Below are positions 5,918 through 9,268 of a DNA stretch of 9,268 bases, in pieces (position 1 is the stretch's first letter; every line of letters begins with the position of its first letter). The notes beneath the pieces were generated by a model that did not search any database, was not told the origin of the DNA, and saw only the letters and a list, made by a program, of their open reading frames with translations. Source of the stretch: Treponema sp. (GTDB lineage Bacteria > Spirochaetota > Spirochaetia > Treponematales > Rectinemataceae); contig JAFIHQ010000128.1 in NCBI GenBank assembly GCA_017849315.1, positions 1-9,268 of the forward strand, given 5' to 3'. The translations under genes and the position numbers were made by a program.

Positions 5918-8900
5918 CTAGGTGAAAATTGATACAGATAAAACTTCGACAGTTATGGCACTGCGGTCTTCCTGGACCTTACCACGAATAACGAGTGGCC
6001 TTTGGTCATACAAAAGATGTCTATACTTTCGATAGACGTCCGGGAAGAGCACCGTCTCGTAAAGCGCAGTTTCGTCTTCAAAAGACACAAACTCCATCTG
6101 CTCCTTTTCTGTGGTTAAGACTACTTTGGCGGTGATTGGCCAGCCAAGAAGTTGAATGGTATTCCCAACAAAACTTCCAATCTCGCAAGCGCGAACCCGA
6201 GGATAGGAAAGCGCGCGCGGCACAAATTCCAAAGGGTGGCAGGCGAGTGTCGTTGTAAGGTACTTCATCTGTGTTTCAAGTATCTTGCGCCTGGGCACTT
6301 TTGCGTGAGAGCCGTCTGCACCCAGGACCAGGTCGTCAAAAAGCTCGTTCTCCTTACTCTTGTACTCCTTAACCGATTGAAAAGCAAAAAGTTGCATAAG
6401 TTTTTGTGCCCGCGTTTGTTCCGGCGACAAGTTGTCCAGAGCGCCGGAGCCCACCAAAGCCTCGCTTGTCTCTCTGTCGGGAGCAGTACGTCTACAAAAA
6501 TCGCCGATGGAAGCATAAGCGCCGTTCTTTTTTCGTTCTTCGACGATGCTTTCGGCCACTTTTTCTTGGAGCGAGACGATGAGGCCCAAGCCCCATCGAA
6601 TGTCCTTTCCCTTGCCACGGCAACGCACTTCGCTTTGGTTGACATCGGGCGGAAGCACGGTTAGGCCCATTCTTCGACACTCGCTTACATAAGCCAAAGT
6701 CGAATAATATCCACCACAATTAGAGATGACGGCTGCCATAAATTCCGCCGGATGGTGCGCGCGCAGGTATGCCGACTTAAAAGACAGCATGGCATAGCTT
6801 GCCGAGTGAGCCTTGACGAAGCTGTATCCAGTAAAACTACGGATCATGTCCCACACAGCTACGATAGTAGCGTCGCCCACCCCACGCTCGCGAGCACCAC
6901 GCTCAAAAGCTGGCCAAAAACGCTCCAACTGCACATCGGCATCCCTCTTGGCAAGCGCCTTACGAATCCGATCAGCTTCCGCTGCGGAAAAGCCGGCAAG
7001 CGCAATGGCCGCCTTGGATGCATCTTCCTGATAGCAGAGAATTCCGAACGTCTCGTCGAAAAGACCGTCAAGCAGCGGATGCAAGGACTTCCAAGGTTTG
7101 CCATGGAGTCTATCGATGTATTCGTTGATATAGGCATTAGCAGCAGGACGAATCATCGAAGAGTGAATCACGAGATGTTCAAAATCGCCCTTGCGCGTCT
7201 TCTGTTGCAAGAGGCGCATCGGAGGGCTCTCCACATAGAAGACCCCCATGGTATCGCCCCGCGCCAAAAGATCGATGGTCGCCATGTCGTCTATAGGATC
7301 CCAACTCGTTTCGTCTATCGCAATCCCATTTTCCTGCAGATTGGCTACGGCATCTCTCACCACAGCAAGCGAACGATTGCCAAGGAGGTCAATTTTGACA
7401 AGCCCAACGGTTTCGACGCCTTCCTTCTCCCAGGCGGTAATCCGTATTCCGCTACCAGATCGCTCAATAGGCACATGGTCCGCAAGGTTGTCAGGCACAA
7501 CGATGAGCCCTCCGGAATGTACGCCGAGGTTGCGCGGCAAGCCTTCGAGCCGAGCCGCAAGCTGGGCAATTGCGCTCCATGTGGCATCGAGCGGCGCTTC
7601 CGACTTCGCCGTACCGACCGGATCCGCTGTGTCGAGCGTACTGCGCGGGCCAAGCGTACCAAGCACCCGTCGCCTTTCAAAGGCCGAAATCTCGGTGTCC
7701 GGAATACCAAATGCTCTCGCTGTTTCCCGCAGAGCTGCCTGCTTTTGAAAGCACACGTGATTGGCAACTCGAGCCGCATGCTCCGGTCCATGCTGCCCGA
7801 TAACGGCGTTAAGCAGAGCATCTCTTTCGTCCCAGGCAAAATCGACGTCGATATCGGGAGGATCGACCCGCCCAGGGTTCAAAAAGCGGTCAAAATAGAG
7901 ATTGTGGCGCAAAGGATCGACATCGGTGATACCTAAGCAATAGGAAACAATACTTGCGGCGGCGCTCCCGCGTCCGCACGTGCGCGATGCTTTTTGTGTA
8001 ATGTCTTGAACAGTCAAGAAATAATCACAAAAACCTTTATCTTCTATGACTGCAAGTTCGTAGTCGATCCGCTCCAGGACTTTTTCATCCACGATCTTGT
8101 AACGCCGAAAGGCTCCTTCCAGTACTCGTTCACGCAGGAGCGAAGCGGTGCCGCCTTCTTCCTTTGTCTCGTACGCAGGAAAAATAAAACCCTGGAAAAG
8201 TTCGGCATAGGAAGCGGCTTCTGTAACCGCTTCGTTACAAAGAAGCGCTTCCGGAACGGCCTCGTAGGCAGCGGCAAAGACTTGTGGTGAAGGTAAAAGG
8301 GCGTCCTTGTTTCCAAGTTCTTCTTCGCTGATGCGACTCACGGTCGTCTTTTTGCCGATCGCCAGCAAGACGCGCTGCAGCTCGCTGTCTTCTGCTTTCA
8401 AAAACCGTACTTCGCCAGTCGCTACACAAGGAAAACGATCCGCACTACCCTTATGCCAATCTGTATCCTTGGCTCGACGGTTCATATTCATAAGCGTACG
8501 CCAACGATTCCTATTGAAGGGCGAAAGTAGGGCATAAATATCTTTCCCACCATCACTTATGCTGAGCAAATCCATGTCGTCGGTGAGAACGACAAGCCCG
8601 TCGTGGTCCTCCACAAGCTCTGAGCGCATATCGAACTTGTTCGTGTTGCAATCGCCCGCAGTAAACCCTGCTTCTGCCCGTAAGGTGAGCAGATTGGAGA
8701 GGCGCGCAAACCCGTGTCTATTTTTGGCAAGTACAACCGCCCTCCCACCAGGATAGATGAGTTCGGAGCCTAGAATTGGCCTTATATGCGCTTCTTTACA
8801 AGCGTCAATAAAACAGGGAAGCCCATACACCGCATTGCGGTCGGTAAGTGCAAGCGCTTTGTAGCCCAAGGCTGCTGCACTTTGCACAAGGGCTTCCGGC

Positions 8901-8956
8901 CTTGCAGTACCATATAAGAGCGAATAACACGAGGTCACAAAAAGCGGCGCGATCAT
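5918..8956 (-). CDS. dnaE2: Error-prone C-family DNA polymerase (DnaE2/ImuC-like alpha subunit)
   Basis: A 1012-residue DNA polymerase III alpha-type protein, the DnaE2 size class and shorter than the roughly 1160-residue replicative DnaE. Order: PHP domain (about 1-260); polymerase core with CGRGSAAASIVSYCLGITDVDP (327-348), PPDIDVDF with catalytic Asp370 and Asp372, LPRNLGVHSGG (473-483), VGLVKIDLLG with Asp523, and GYSFVKAHSASYA (710-722); helix-hairpin-helix region with LPPDVN and LVGSGALDNL (768-842); OB fold (about 930-1010). It ends there, lacking the tau-binding tail. ENELF at 869-873 is a possible clamp-binding motif. The PHP metal ligands are degraded (VTSCYSLL, LTDRNAVYG), so proofreading by this domain is unlikely. 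The start at 8956 is chosen because it forms an ATGA overlap with the Y-family gene; an ATG at 8989 is also in frame. Probable role: translesion synthesis with that partner. A plain second DnaE remains possible. Confidence 0.85.
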   Translation of the reverse strand: MIAPLFVTSCYSLLYGTARPEALVQSAAALGYKALALTDRNAVYGLPCFIDACKEAHIRPILGSELIYPGGRAVVLAKNRHGFARLSNLLTLRAEAGFTAGDCNTNKFDMRSELVEDHDGLVVLTDDMDLLSISDGGKDIYALLSPFNRNRWRTLMNMNRRAKDTDWHKGSADRFPCVATGEVRFLKAEDSELQRVLLAIGKKTTVSRISEEELGNKDALLPSPQVFAAAYEAVPEALLCNEAVTEAASYAELFQGFIFPAYETKEEGGTASLLRERVLEGAFRRYKIVDEKVLERIDYELAVIEDKGFCDYFLTVQDITQKASRTCGRGSAAASIVSYCLGITDVDPLRHNLYFDRFLNPGRVDPPDIDVDFAWDERDALLNAVIGQHGPEHAARVANHVCFQKQAALRETARAFGIPDTEISAFERRRVLGTLGPRSTLDTADPVGTAKSEAPLDATWSAIAQLAARLEGLPRNLGVHSGGLIVVPDNLADHVPIERSGSGIRITAWEKEGVETVGLVKIDLLGNRSLAVVRDAVANLQENGIAIDETSWDPIDDMATIDLLARGDTMGVFYVESPPMRLLQQKTRKGDFEHLVIHSSMIRPAANAYINEYIDRLHGKPWKSLHPLLDGLFDETFGILCYQEDASKAAIALAGFSAAEADRIRKALAKRDADVQLERFWPAFERGARERGVGDATIVAVWDMIRSFTGYSFVKAHSASYAMLSFKSAYLRAHHPAEFMAAVISNCGGYYSTLAYVSECRRMGLTVLPPDVNQSEVRCRGKGKDIRWGLGLIVSLQEKVAESIVEERKKNGAYASIGDFCRRTAPDRETSEALVGSGALDNLSPEQTRAQKLMQLFAFQSVKEYKSKENELFDDLVLGADGSHAKVPRRKILETQMKYLTTTLACHPLEFVPRALSYPRVRACEIGSFVGNTIQLLGWPITAKVVLTTEKEQMEFVSFEDETALYETVLFPDVYRKYRHLLYDQRPLVIRGKVQEDRSAITVEVLSVSIFT

Positions 8957-9267
8957 ACACCCAATCTTTGCGTTGCAAGGCAGATGCAAGGCACAAGAGC
9001 GGCAAAACCAAAGCGCTCGTGTACCCGATCGAGTGCATACTGTAGGTGCGATTGGCGTACTTCCGGCTCAAAAAGATCGAGTTCAGGCCCCGCCGAATTC
9101 AGTTCCGAGAGTGTCAAGGCAAGGCGCCGTATCCTTACCCGCCGCTTCGCCGCCATTTTGAGCGCCCCCAAAGCCAGTTCCAGCACTTCCCCGTCCCGCA
9201 CACAAAGCCGCTTCGCCCTTTGCGTAGCGCGGCTCGCGGCGCCATCCGTATACTGAACCAAAACCGT
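8953..9267 (-). CDS. Y-family DNA polymerase (DinB/ImuB-like), C-terminal part, 5' end outside window
   Basis: Only the last 104 or so residues are present; the frame is open to the window edge, so the start is missing. The segment TVLVQYTDG followed by a basic helix, then RRVRIRRLALTLSEL, matches the little-finger domain of Y-family translesion polymerases. PELDLFEPE after it resembles the QLDLF-type sliding-clamp binding motif often found at that place, and it is followed by a helix with ALDRVHERFGF, also typical. The catalytic palm lies off the window, so I cannot tell an active polymerase IV from an ImuB-type inactive homologue. The stop codon TGA overlaps the dnaE2 start (ATGA), so the two are likely translated in concert as a mutagenic repair pair, usually under SOS control in other bacteria. 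Confidence 0.8.
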   Translation of the reverse strand, partial: TVLVQYTDGAASRATQRAKRLCVRDGEVLELALGALKMAAKRRVRIRRLALTLSELNSAGPELDLFEPEVRQSHLQYALDRVHERFGFAALVPCICLATQRLGV

Positions 9268-9268
9268 A

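Noticed and set aside
6752..7936. 394-codon open frame on the plus strand
   Set aside because: It lies antisense to conserved dnaE2 catalytic motifs, shows no recognisable domain and is rich in Arg, His and Ser as expected from a reverse-complement frame.
8957..8989. N-terminal extension of dnaE2 from the ATG at 8989
   Set aside because: It would overlap the Y-family gene by over 30 bases; the ATGA overlap at 8956 is more natural and gives the usual N-terminus.

Overview
The window holds two minus-strand transcription units of a bacterium with moderate, slightly GC-rich DNA (about half G+C by eye). It is densely coded, with four-base ATGA stop/start overlaps and Shine-Dalgarno sites of the GGAGG type. 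I cannot fix the phylum. The upstream C-family polymerase resembles the accessory DnaE proteins I associate from memory with deltaproteobacteria-like and spirochaete-like bacteria, but that is a weak hint. All real genes read right to left.

Right end (9268 to 5918): the C-terminal part of a Y-family translesion DNA polymerase, cut by the window edge, overlaps by ATGA the start of a 1012-residue error-prone C-family polymerase (DnaE2/ImuC type). The pair looks like a mutasome-type DNA-damage tolerance cassette. Its promoter and any LexA site lie outside the window.

Middle (5917 to 5651): a 267-base intergenic region built as a histidine attenuator. A promoter (TTGACA, 18-base spacer, TTACAT with a TG extension) begins at the base after the dnaE2 stop codon. 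It is followed by a 25-codon leader ORF with five His codons among seven, overlapping competing hairpins, and a perfect 10-bp GC-rich stem followed by a T-run. A further 8-bp inverted repeat sits just before the hisG ribosome-binding site.

Left part (5650 to 14): a compact histidine operon in the order hisG, hisC, hisB, hisH, hisF, and a three-domain hisA-hisI-hisE fusion. These encode step 1 (HisG, long form with its own regulatory domain, so no HisZ needed), steps 2-4 (HisE, HisI and HisA activities in one chain), step 5 (HisH glutaminase with HisF cyclase), step 6 (HisB dehydratase) and step 7 (HisC aminotransferase). The histidinol-phosphate phosphatase and HisD (final oxidation) are not in the window.

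The most interesting points are the complete, readable his leader-peptide attenuator, the HisA-HisI-HisE fusion joining three consecutive steps (with Glu at a usual HisA catalytic Asp position), and the adjacent translesion polymerase pair whose C-family member has lost the PHP metal-ligand histidines. There are no tRNA or rRNA genes, CRISPR arrays or mobile elements that I can see.
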